Shown here one piece after another: positions 1 through 7,050 of a stretch of 64,000 nt of DNA. The notes beneath the pieces were generated by a model. The model searched no databases and was not told the DNA's origin. It was given only the letters and a program-made list of their open reading frames with translations. The stretch covers positions 62,001-126,000 of the forward strand of contig CABYLQ010000002.1 in assembly GCA_902519845.1 (NCBI GenBank). The letters run 5' to 3'. This DNA comes from an uncultured Candidatus Actinomarina sp. (GTDB lineage: Bacteria > Actinomycetota > Acidimicrobiia > Actinomarinales > Actinomarinaceae). The first letter of the stretch is position 1. Each line of letters starts with the position of its first letter. The position numbers were made by a program, and so were the translations under genes.

Positions 1-499
1 TACAAAAAGTTTGTTCATTTAGAACATTATCGTTAAAAAATGAACTGATTTTACCTTCGATTATTTTCTCCATAACTTCTTGAGGCTTCCCATCATTCTC
101 TGACTGTTTAGCAATAATTTCTTTTTCTTCTTGAATTTTATCTTCAGGAATATCATCAATATTTAAATATGATGGCTTCATTGCTGCAACATGCATTGCA
201 ATTTGTTTTGCAATATCCTTGAACTCTTCAGATTTAGCAACAAAATCAGTTTCACAAGCTAATTCAACTAAAACTCCAGCTACAGCTCTATCTTGCTGAA
301 AATGTATATACTCACCGATTGTTCCTTGGTTTGCGTCTCTGTCAGATCTTTTTTTTGAATCAGCAAGTCCTTTTTCTCGAAGGTACTTTACAGCGGCATC
401 AAAGTCACCATTTGATTCCTTCAATGCTTCTTTAGCATCCATCATCCCAGCGCCTGACATGTCTCTTAATTTCTTAACGTCGGATGCTGAAATATTCAT
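1..499 (-). CDS. tsf: Elongation factor Ts, N-terminal part (runs off window)
   Basis: EF-Ts is the cytoplasmic guanine-nucleotide exchange factor that recycles EF-Tu. About 166 N-terminal codons are in the window; the C-terminus lies beyond base 1. The translation starts MNISASDVKKLRDMSGAGMM, the family's UBA-like opening, and later shows the conserved ELACETDFVA block. The start is ATG at 499, with GGAG about ten bases upstream. It overlaps the rpsB stop as ATGA (496-499), so the two are translationally coupled in the classic rpsB-tsf order. Truncated only by the window edge; identity is secure. Confidence 0.95.
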   Translation of the reverse strand, partial: MNISASDVKKLRDMSGAGMMDAKEALKESNGDFDAAVKYLREKGLADSKKRSDRDANQGTIGEYIHFQQDRAVAGVLVELACETDFVAKSEEFKDIAKQIAMHVAAMKPSYLNIDDIPEDKIQEEKEIIAKQSENDGKPQEVMEKIIEGKISSFFNDNVLNEQTFC

Positions 500-1209
500 T
501 CTTTGTCTTCTCCAATTTCTACATCTTCTCTTTTGCCGAGTCCTTTTAGGCATGCATCTGCAATTGCTTTTGCAATGACTTCAATTGATCGTATTGCATC
601 ATCATTTCCAGGAATTACAAAATCAACATTTTCAGGATCAACATTTGAATCTGCAAGACCAATTACAGGTATATCTAATTTTTTTGCTTCTGTAAGCGCT
701 GTTGTCTCATTAAGCAAATCAACAATAAATATTGCTTCCGGTAGTTTGTTTAGATTTACAATTCCTCCAATTGATTTTGTTAATTTTTCAATTTCTCTTC
801 TAATTCTTAATCTTTCAGGTTTTGGATATGCATTAATTTCTCCAGATGTTTCTAATGAATTAAGTTCGTTCAAATAAATGACTCTCTTAATAATTGTTTT
901 AAAATTAGTAAGCATTCCACCTAACCATCTGTGATTTACATATGGCATTTGTGCGCGAATTGCTTGCTCCTCAATGACTTTCTGAGCTTGTGGTTTTGTT
1001 CCTACAAAAAGTACTTTTCCGCTGTTTGCTACCAGTTTTTGAACGAATTCTTGAGTTTTTTCTAACGTGTCATAGGTAATTCTTAGATCGAGTATATGAA
1101 TACCGCTTTTGTCTCCATATATATATTTATCCATCTTAGGGTTCCAACGTTGAGTTTGGTGACCGAAATGAACTCCTGCTTCAAGCAGATCTTTCATTGT
1201 TGCTGACAT
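496..1209 (-). CDS. rpsB: 30S ribosomal protein S2
   Basis: Structural protein of the small ribosomal subunit. The sequence carries the S2 hallmarks: LLEAGVHFGHQTQRWNPKM near the N-terminus, FVGTKPQAQ, VNHRWLGGMLTNF, and a C-terminal IPVIGLADSNVDPE followed by IPGNDDAIRS. An in-frame ATG lies seven codons upstream (1230), but ATG at 1209 is chosen because AAGGAG sits just upstream of it and the protein then begins MSATMKDLLEAG as S2 proteins do. The 3' end overlaps tsf by 4 nt. The acidic C-terminal tail is short. Confidence 0.97.
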   Translation of the reverse strand: MSATMKDLLEAGVHFGHQTQRWNPKMDKYIYGDKSGIHILDLRITYDTLEKTQEFVQKLVANSGKVLFVGTKPQAQKVIEEQAIRAQMPYVNHRWLGGMLTNFKTIIKRVIYLNELNSLETSGEINAYPKPERLRIRREIEKLTKSIGGIVNLNKLPEAIFIVDLLNETTALTEAKKLDIPVIGLADSNVDPENVDFVIPGNDDAIRSIEVIAKAIADACLKGLGKREDVEIGEDKE

Positions 1210-1252
1210 AATTCTCCTTTGGTTGTTCATCCCATATTTCTTTGCTTATGCG

Positions 1253-1281
1253 GTTTCCAAACTTTCGTTCACCAAGGAAAC
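1253..1281 (-). promoter_or_regulatory. Inverted repeat in the rpsB 5' region
   Basis: GTTTCC (1253-1258) and GGAAAC (1276-1281) form a 6-bp inverted repeat about 45 bases upstream of the rpsB start, in the 124-bp gap after xerC. It could be part of an rpsB leader structure (S2 autoregulates through leader RNA in several bacteria) or chance. There is no T-run, so it is not a standard terminator. Low certainty. Confidence 0.25.
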
Positions 1282-1333
1282 TTGTAAATATGGTGTCTAT
1301 TTCATTTAAATAGTAATCTAATTAATGGTTTAA

Positions 1334-2185
1334 TCAACCTCTTGGATGGGTTCTTTTGTACTTTTCTTGTAGTTTCTTCTTGGATACATGTGTATAAAGT
1401 TGTGTTGTGGTTGGATCGGAATGGCCTAATAGTTCCTGAACAACTCTTAAATCTGCTCCCCCATCTAAAATATGGGTTGCAAAAGTATGACGCAAATTAT
1501 GAGGAAAAGTTCCAGTACTAGATTTAACTATTCTTCTTACTTCCCTATCGGATAATTGTTTTCCTCTAACTCCGAGAAAAAGGTAATTATTGTCATGATC
1601 ATTTAAAAAATTCTTTCTAAAATTTTTTATCCATAACTTGATAATATTATATGCTTGGTCTGTCATAGGAAGTATTCTTACTTTTCTTCCTTTACCTACA
1701 ACGCGTAAAGATTTGTTATCTTTCATATCATTAAGCTTCAAATTAACAACTTCAGATACTCTTAATCCAGATGAATAAAGTAACTCAACAATAGCTTTAT
1801 TTCTTACCTCTTTAGGTGTGTTTATCGGTAACTCATTTATTAACGTATTTATATAATTTGAAGTAAGAATATCTGGTAATTTTCTTTCTGTTTTTAAACT
1901 TTCAAATTTATAAAATGATTTATTTTTTTCTATCTTTGATGCCCACTCTAAAAAATTATTTATTGATGTTAGTTTTCTATTTATAGTTGATTTTGCCAGT
2001 CCTTTTTCAAATAAATAATTTACAAAATTTTTATTATCGAACAAGTCACTATCAGATTCGCTCAGATAGAGTATATATTGTTTTAAATCACTTTTATAAG
2101 CTTTACATGTGTGATCAGAGTAATTTTTAATTTTTTTTAAGTATTCTAAATAATTATCTGTTAACTCTTTAATCTGAATTCTCAA
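1334..2185 (-). CDS. xerC: Tyrosine recombinase, XerC/XerD type
   Basis: Site-specific recombinase that resolves chromosome dimers at dif during division. The length (283 aa) is slightly under the usual 295-310. An N-terminal SAM-like core-binding domain (about 1-95) precedes the catalytic domain. All catalytic residues are visible: R142 in SSGLRVSE, K165 in VGKGRKVR, H229 and R232 in HNLRHTFATH, H255 in LLGHSDPTTT and the nucleophile Y264 in YTHV. The start is TTG at 2185, overlapping the 3' end of the upstream permease gene by 17 nt. Whether it is XerC or XerD cannot be settled from sequence alone; position before rpsB is a common xerC location. Confidence 0.88.
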   Translation of the reverse strand: MRIQIKELTDNYLEYLKKIKNYSDHTCKAYKSDLKQYILYLSESDSDLFDNKNFVNYLFEKGLAKSTINRKLTSINNFLEWASKIEKNKSFYKFESLKTERKLPDILTSNYINTLINELPINTPKEVRNKAIVELLYSSGLRVSEVVNLKLNDMKDNKSLRVVGKGRKVRILPMTDQAYNIIKLWIKNFRKNFLNDHDNNYLFLGVRGKQLSDREVRRIVKSSTGTFPHNLRHTFATHILDGGADLRVVQELLGHSDPTTTQLYTHVSKKKLQEKYKRTHPRG

Positions 2186-2927
2186 GTCTTAATTCCAACC
2201 TTCTTTGTAATCCTGAAAGTAAAAGTGTAATTATTAAATATAGGACAGTCAGAACAAGATAAGTTTCAGCAAATCTAAATGTACTTCCTGAATAAAGCCG
2301 TCCTCGATATGTTAAATCCTCTACTGCTAAAACAGAGAGCAGTGATGAGTCCTTCATCATTGATATAAAATCATTACCTAATGCAGGCAACATATTCCTA
2401 AAAGCTTGGGGTAACACAATATATCTCATTATTTGTCTCTCGGATAGACCTAGTGATGCTCCACCCTCACGTTGTCCAACAGGAACAGATTCAATACCTG
2501 CCCTAAAAACTTCAGCAATGTAAGCACCATAAAAAACCGATAATGCAATGATTGCACGTACAAGCATTGGTACATTGCCATTATTAATATTTAATAACTC
2601 AGCGGCATCAACCACTACTACAAAAGCAATAGTGAAAATTAATATTAATACTGGTACTCCACGGATAAATTCAATATAAGTACGCGATAATGTACTGGCA
2701 ATCTTATTACTTGAAATACGTCCAATTCCAGATACTAAGCCAAGAAAAATGGCGATTACAAAAGATATAATAGTAGATAAGAATGTGATTCTTAATCCAG
2801 GAAGAATAAAATAAAATGCTTTGTTATATTCAGGATTGTTAAAAATTGTAAACAACATCCAAGAGATAATTGTTGCCAAAATAATTATCCACCAGTTTTC
2901 AGGTTTTAAAATATTTTTAATCTTCAT
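2169..2927 (-). CDS. Polar amino-acid ABC transporter permease
   Basis: Inner-membrane permease of the HisM/GlnP family, moving polar amino acids such as glutamine or glutamate with the binding lipoprotein encoded just upstream. The protein has about five hydrophobic segments and the EAA-loop motif around EVFRAGIESVPVGQREGG that contacts the ATPase. An upstream GTG (2954) is possible, but ATG at 2927 gives the normal family N-terminus and avoids running through the palindrome at 2947-2970. No ATP-binding subunit gene is nearby, so the ATPase must be elsewhere or shared. Substrate is inferred from family only. Confidence 0.85.
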   Translation of the reverse strand: MKIKNILKPENWWIIILATIISWMLFTIFNNPEYNKAFYFILPGLRITFLSTIISFVIAIFLGLVSGIGRISSNKIASTLSRTYIEFIRGVPVLILIFTIAFVVVVDAAELLNINNGNVPMLVRAIIALSVFYGAYIAEVFRAGIESVPVGQREGGASLGLSERQIMRYIVLPQAFRNMLPALGNDFISMMKDSSLLSVLAVEDLTYRGRLYSGSTFRFAETYLVLTVLYLIITLLLSGLQRRLELRLENSD

Positions 2928-2946
2928 TTCTACCCATATTAAAGCA

Positions 2947-2970
2947 ATAGGCACGGATCTCCGTGCCTAT
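2947..2970 (-). repeat. Perfect 24-nt palindrome between binding protein and permease genes
   Basis: A GC-rich perfect palindrome; its core arms are GGCACGGA (2950-2957) and TCCGTGCC (2960-2967), extended on each side by A/T pairs. It forms a strong hairpin in the 75-bp gap between the binding-protein stop and the permease start. No long T-run follows on the minus strand, so it looks more like an mRNA-stabilising or partial-termination hairpin that keeps binding protein above permease than a full terminator. A weaker palindrome, TTAACTTAAAGTTAA, lies at 2988-3002. Confidence 0.7.
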
Positions 2971-3002
2971 CACAAATTTAAATTGTGTTAACTTAAAGTT
3001 AA

Positions 3003-3893
3003 TTACTCTTCAATTACACAGTCATCTGGACGATATTCTACTGGAATGTCTTCGTCGCATTCTGCAATATCGGCATAGGTAACAGCAAAATCAGGAGAAA
3101 AATATTTTGCATTTATTTTATCTAATTCTCCGTTAGCAACCATTTCAGCCAGACCCTGATTTATAACATCAACTAATGGGCTTCCATTAGGGAATGCAAA
3201 TCCAAGTTGTTCAGAAGTCAAGTCTCCTCCAACAAGTTTCACATCACCTTTATTGGCTCCCATGTATCCTAATCCAGCTGTTTCATCAATTATTGATGCA
3301 TCTGCATCACCTGATATTACAGCCTGAATTGCAAAGTTGAAATCATCAAATGCTTTAACTTTGTCTGCGCCTAAAGCATCTACTGCATAATCATAATTTG
3401 TTGTACCTTTTTGAGTTGCTACAACAAAATCATTATTTTTTAGATCTTCGATACTTGTGATTTCTGTATTACCAACAGCTACAAGAACTCTTTGAGCTAA
3501 ATTAATATAACCATCTGAAAAATCAACGATTTCGTCTCTTTCAGAAGTAATTGTTATTCCGTCACCTGCGATCATAAATTGACCGTCAGCTGTTGCTTGT
3601 ATCATTCCATCCCAAGCAGTTGGAACATAAACAGGTGTGAAATTCATTAATTCGCCCATGTAGTTGAATACATCATAATCCCAACCCATTGCTTCGCCAG
3701 TTGTAGCGTCAATGTAGTTGAAAGGTAAATATGCATTCTCCACGGCAAAAGTGAATTCACATCCATCTAAATCTGGTAAACCATTTTCACCAGTTGTAAT
3801 TTCTACTTCATCACAAGGTACAGCCGCAGTAGAACATGCGGTTGCAACCATTGCTAAAGCAAAAAATAAAATTAATGTCTTTTTACTTTTCAA
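3003..3893 (-). CDS. Amino-acid ABC transporter substrate-binding lipoprotein
   Basis: Extracytoplasmic solute-binding protein of family 3 (polar amino acids). It has a lipoprotein signal peptide: KSKK, a hydrophobic stretch TLILFFALAMVA, then lipobox ATAC with the lipidated Cys at about residue 20. The mature part shows family motifs such as GWDYDVFNYMG and a GTTNYDYAV segment. The start deserves note: ATG at 3908 has no ribosome-binding site, whereas GGAGGT just inside that reading frame lies seven bases before TTG at 3893, giving a cleaner signal peptide. The C-terminus is Cys- and acid-rich. It is followed by its permease after a hairpin. Ligand unknown. Confidence 0.88.
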   Translation of the reverse strand: MKSKKTLILFFALAMVATACSTAAVPCDEVEITTGENGLPDLDGCEFTFAVENAYLPFNYIDATTGEAMGWDYDVFNYMGELMNFTPVYVPTAWDGMIQATADGQFMIAGDGITITSERDEIVDFSDGYINLAQRVLVAVGNTEITSIEDLKNNDFVVATQKGTTNYDYAVDALGADKVKAFDDFNFAIQAVISGDADASIIDETAGLGYMGANKGDVKLVGGDLTSEQLGFAFPNGSPLVDVINQGLAEMVANGELDKINAKYFSPDFAVTYADIAECDEDIPVEYRPDDCVIEE

Positions 3894-3928
3894 GTTATAG
3901 ACCTCCATATATATAGATTTATTATTGC

Positions 3929-3956
3929 ATATATATTCACTAAGTTGAATATATAT
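3929..3956 (-). promoter_or_regulatory. Perfect inverted repeat upstream of the binding-protein gene
   Basis: Perfect 11-bp arms ATATATATTCA (3929-3939) and TGAATATATAT (3946-3956) with a 6-base spacer CTAAGT. It lies between the crotonase stop (3967) and the lipoprotein start (3893). The absence of a T-run and the symmetry suggest a repressor operator for the transporter genes, though an AU-rich stem at the crotonase mRNA 3' end is also possible. Confidence 0.4.
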
Positions 3957-3966
3957 TAATTTTTAT

Positions 3967-4722
3967 TTATTCATCTAATGTATTTTTATAGTTTGGTTGT
4001 CTTTTCTCTATAAAAGCTGACATTCCTTCCATGACATCTGAATGTACAAATCTATCATTTTGATTTACAGTTTCGTTAGCTAGAGAATCATCAAAATTAG
4101 AGTTAAGACCCTTTCTAATCTGATCTTTTATCATACAAATTGAAATGAAACTTTGTTTATCAAGAAGATTGATTAAGTTATCAAGTTCATTATCTAATTC
4201 TGCTTTTTCGGATAATTTATAAAGTAATCCAAATTTATCTAACGTTTCTCCATTAACTTCAGATGCAGTCATCATTAATTCTTTGGCTTTTTGTACTCCA
4301 ATTATTCTTGGCAAAATCCAAGAACCACTGAAGTCAACTACAAGTCCTCTTCTTGCAAATACTTCAATAAACCTTGTTTCAGGGGTAGCAATTATGAAGT
4401 CACTCAATAGAATCATATTTGAAGCTGCACCAGCACAAACACCGTCTACTACAGATATAACTGGTTTTTTACATTCCCATAAAATTTTTGAAGCTTCAGA
4501 AACATCCTCCATTGATGCATTTAAATTCTCTGCTAATTGTGCCCCTGAAGAAAAATTATCATTGACCCTGTTCAAAACAAGATACTTAATCTCACTTTTT
4601 TCAAAATCTTTGATTTGCTTTTTAAGTTCTTTCCAGTCTTCTGCTGAAATTGAGTTGGAAGTTTTTGGACTATTAAATGACAAAATTAGTGCGTTTTCTT
4701 TTATATTACTTTCTAAAACCAT
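3967..4722 (-). CDS. Enoyl-CoA hydratase/isomerase family protein (crotonase)
   Basis: Crotonase-fold protein of about 251 aa. Members hydrate or isomerise enoyl-CoA esters in the cytoplasm. The oxyanion-hole regions are visible as FSSGAQLAE and VDGVCAGAASN, and the C-terminal FIEKRQPNYKN resembles the usual FxEKRxPxF ending. The catalytic Glu pair of true hydratases is not obvious: ARRGLVVDFSGSW replaces the usual Glu-bearing segments, so it may be an isomerase or another crotonase activity. ATG 4722 gives a normal family N-terminus; ATG 4740 is the alternative. No neighbouring fatty-acid genes, but acyl-CoA genes occur at 41-55 kb. Confidence 0.8.
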   Translation of the reverse strand: MVLESNIKENALILSFNSPKTSNSISAEDWKELKKQIKDFEKSEIKYLVLNRVNDNFSSGAQLAENLNASMEDVSEASKILWECKKPVISVVDGVCAGAASNMILLSDFIIATPETRFIEVFARRGLVVDFSGSWILPRIIGVQKAKELMMTASEVNGETLDKFGLLYKLSEKAELDNELDNLINLLDKQSFISICMIKDQIRKGLNSNFDDSLANETVNQNDRFVHSDVMEGMSAFIEKRQPNYKNTLDE

Positions 4723-4760
4723 ACTGAATATTTTAATCATAATTTATTTAGAATGTAGCT

Positions 4761-4868
4761 ATGGGGTTTGATCCAAATAAGCCATATAAAGCTAATAAAA
4801 TTGATTATGCAAATATAATATTTGCACTGATTATTACTTTTGCTGTTGTAGCTTGGGCCCTAAATTAA
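4761..4868 (+). CDS. Candidate 35-aa single-pass membrane protein
   Basis: A short plus-strand reading frame between two minus-strand genes. It encodes a polar, Pro/Lys-containing N-terminus (MGFDPNKPYKANKIDY) and then one clear hydrophobic helix of about 18 residues ending in VAWALN. The amino-acid pattern is that of a real small membrane protein rather than a random shadow. Its last 35 bases overlap the 3' end of rnhB on the other strand. No strong ribosome-binding site is visible and I do not recognise a family, so it remains a candidate. Confidence 0.45.
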   Translation: MGFDPNKPYKANKIDYANIIFALIITFAVVAWALN

Positions 4869-5436
4869 ATGTAGTTCTGTGAATAGTGCATGGACCATAT
4901 CTCTCCAACATGTCTAAATGTTCTCTAGTTCCATAACCTTTATTCTTTTCAAATAAGTAATTTGGATAAACACTTGAAAATTTTGTCATTATTTTATCTC
5001 TATGTACTTTTGCAATGATGCTTGCTAAGGCAATTGCATAACTGTGATCTTCTCCCCTAATCAATGATATTGCACTAAATTCATTTATATTGAAATGATC
5101 AATGTAAACTTTTTCTTTGTTTGTATAAATAGATTGTACTGATTCTTTTAATACCTTCTTATTAGCTTCAGAAATACCATTCTTGTCTATGTAAGTATTC
5201 GAGCATTCAGATATTGAAAACTCAATATCGCTATTTGTAATCCTCTCAACTATTTCTTCTCTCTTTTTTGGAGAAAGTTTTTTAGAATCCTTAACGTCTG
5301 AAAGTAAATCTATATCAAGGAATTTTAATTTTACGGCTGCTCCAACAATGGGTCCTGCTAAAGATCCACGTCCAACTTCATCTGCACCAATAATTAATTG
5401 ATTTTTATTTTTGTCCCAATTTTTATTTTCAATCAT
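4834..5436 (-). CDS. rnhB: Ribonuclease HII
   Basis: Cleaves RNA strands in RNA-DNA hybrids, including single ribonucleotides in DNA. At 200 aa it is a normal family length. The first catalytic acids are in GADEVGRGS (about residues 17-25); DSKKLS follows, and later acids occur in VYIDHF and the RGEDHSYAIALASIIAKVHRD region. The start ATG 5436 overlaps the lepB stop by 8 nt (ATGATTGA), indicating coupling. Sits in the usual rplS-lepB-rnhB order. The C-terminal QQQK tail is encoded in the part overlapping a candidate plus-strand small gene. Confidence 0.93.
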   Translation of the reverse strand: MIENKNWDKNKNQLIIGADEVGRGSLAGPIVGAAVKLKFLDIDLLSDVKDSKKLSPKKREEIVERITNSDIEFSISECSNTYIDKNGISEANKKVLKESVQSIYTNKEKVYIDHFNINEFSAISLIRGEDHSYAIALASIIAKVHRDKIMTKFSSVYPNYLFEKNKGYGTREHLDMLERYGPCTIHRTTFNLGPKLQQQK

Positions 5437-5968
5437 TTAAATTTTGAATTTGATCAAGTGGGTAAATTTTGAAGAAAGCTTTTCCAATGATTCTTGAACT
5501 TGTAATTGGTCCGAATGATCGAGAGTCAAAACTGTTATCTCTATTATCTCCTAGTAAAAAATATTCATCTTCACTTAATTTAATTGCAATTTCGTCCAAG
5601 ATAAGTGTAGAAACTACATTTTCTGTAATTACTTGAATGTTATTATTGAATACTTGCCCATTCTTTTTAATTAATATTTCATCACCTGGAGTACCAACAA
5701 TTCTTTTTATATATACTGTTTGATTATTGTTTCCTTCATTGTTTACTAATTCCCATATCTTTAAGTTTTCGATAAGCAGGCTAGCATTATTTGGAATACT
5801 AGATTCAGGTGAATTAAACACTATTACGTCACCGACAGAATAATCGATATCAAATAATTTATCTTTTAGTACAAGAACTCTGTCATTGATATTTATGTTT
5901 GGAAACATAGATAAGCTAGGTATGTAATAAATTTGGAATATATATGTTCTTAAAATAGTTGCAAACAA
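5429..5968 (-). CDS. lepB: Signal peptidase I (N-terminus uncertain)
   Basis: Membrane serine protease that removes signal peptides from exported proteins. Catalytic Ser is in IPSLSM (residue 20 from TTG 5968), the general-base Lys in YIKRIVGTPGDE (residue 88), and the C-terminal box GDNRDNSFDSRSFGP is intact. The N-terminus is odd. From TTG 5968 only part of the membrane anchor is encoded, but the frame stays open upstream to a stop at 6023-6025 and encodes more hydrophobic anchor (KNIFIVFIAFLFATIL), with no ATG, GTG or other TTG. Either a short anchor or an ATT/ATA-type start is used. Lies between rplS and rnhB. Confidence 0.9.
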   Translation of the reverse strand: MFATILRTYIFQIYYIPSLSMFPNININDRVLVLKDKLFDIDYSVGDVIVFNSPESSIPNNASLLIENLKIWELVNNEGNNNQTVYIKRIVGTPGDEILIKKNGQVFNNNIQVITENVVSTLILDEIAIKLSEDEYFLLGDNRDNSFDSRSFGPITSSRIIGKAFFKIYPLDQIQNLND

Positions 5969-6027
5969 AAATGCGATAAAGACAATAAATATATTTTTTA
6001 GAATTTTTATAATAATTTTATTTTACT

Positions 6028-6375
6028 TTAGGAAGTTCTATCTTCTTTAATTTTTGCCGATTTTCCAATTCGATCACGTAGATAGTAAAGTTTTGATCTT
6101 CTTACTTTGCCTTTACGTGTTACTTCTATCGATTCAATTATTGGGGCATGAATAGGAAATATTCTCTCGACACCTACTCCAAAAGAAAGCTTACGAACTG
6201 TGATGGTTTTGTTTAATGTGACACCATTTATCGAAATTACAACGCCTTCATAGGTCTGAATTCTTTCTCTATTACCTTCAGATACTTTGACATTGACTTT
6301 TACTGTATCACCAGATCTAATATCTGGTAAATCAGACTTTAATTGGTTATTTTCAATTTCTTGTATAAGATTCAT
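6028..6375 (-). CDS. rplS: 50S ribosomal protein L19
   Basis: Large-subunit ribosomal protein near the subunit interface; 115 aa, normal length. Family motifs: [44 protein letters not shown], and [13 protein letters not shown] near the C-terminus. It follows trmD after a 36-bp gap, as in most bacteria. Confidence 0.96.
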   Translation of the reverse strand: MNLIQEIENNQLKSDLPDIRSGDTVKVNVKVSEGNRERIQTYEGVVISINGVTLNKTITVRKLSFGVGVERIFPIHAPIIESIEVTRKGKVRRSKLYYLRDRIGKSAKIKEDRTS

Positions 6376-6411
6376 ATTGCCTCAAGTTGAAATTATAGGT
6401 TTAAAACTACT

Positions 6412-7050
6412 TTAAATGTCTTTTAAATTATTCTTTTTCCATTCATCAATTTTCTTATGATCTCCGGAAAGTAACACATCAGGCACTTTAAACCCTTTAT
6501 ATACTTCAGGTCTTGTATACGTAGGATGGTCATATTTATCATTAACAAATGATTCATATTTAAGTGATTCTGAATTACCAAGTATTCCAGGTAATTTTCT
6601 TAAAAGTGCTTCCATGAGAAACATAGCAGGCACTTCTCCACCCGAAACAACTGTTTTTCCAATAGAGATTTCGTAATCACTATGAAGCTCGAGTATTCTC
6701 TGATCAAAACCTTCGTACCTTCCACAAATAATATTGGCTGATTTGTAGGTATGAAGTTCTTCAATCAAGTCCTCATTCAATTCTTGACCATCAGGAGTCA
6801 AAAAAATATTTACATCTTTCTTTGATTGCGAGATTGCATTGTCCATTGGTTCTATCATTAAAACCATACCTGGTCCACCACCATAAGGAGCATCATCAAC
6901 TTGTTTGTAATTACCAATACCAAAGTCTCTCAAGTTCGTGGTGGTTAATTCAAAAAGGTTTTTCTCAAATCCAGAAGATAAAATTCCAATATCAAGCCAA
7001 TTTTTAAAAATTTCTGGAAATAGTGTAATAATATTAAAGTTTGATAACAT
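6412..7050 (-). CDS. trmD: tRNA (guanine-N1)-methyltransferase
   Basis: SPOUT-class methyltransferase that makes m1G37 in tRNA and prevents frameshifting. The trefoil-knot segments are clear: YGGGPGMVLMIEP, IICGRYEGFDQR and ISIGKTVVSGGE, and the C-terminal domain retains YTRPEVYKG and VLLSGDHKKI. ATG 7050 gives the standard opening MLSNFNIITLFPEIF; the longer frame upstream lies inside cofH and is rejected. It overlaps the cofH 3' end by 17 nt, so cofH and trmD are probably one transcript. In most genomes trmD follows rimM; here rimM is 6 kb away. Confidence 0.95.
   Translation of the reverse strand: MLSNFNIITLFPEIFKNWLDIGILSSGFEKNLFELTTTNLRDFGIGNYKQVDDAPYGGGPGMVLMIEPMDNAISQSKKDVNIFLTPDGQELNEDLIEELHTYKSANIICGRYEGFDQRILELHSDYEISIGKTVVSGGEVPAMFLMEALLRKLPGILGNSESLKYESFVNDKYDHPTYTRPEVYKGFKVPDVLLSGDHKKIDEWKKNNLKDI

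Noticed and set aside
503-877. Plus-strand 124-aa frame antisense to rpsB
   Set aside because: Serine/isoleucine-rich composition typical of an antisense shadow in AT-rich DNA; no ribosome-binding site.
4283-4771. Plus-strand 162-aa frame antisense to the crotonase
   Set aside because: Shadow of a well-supported gene; no family motif.
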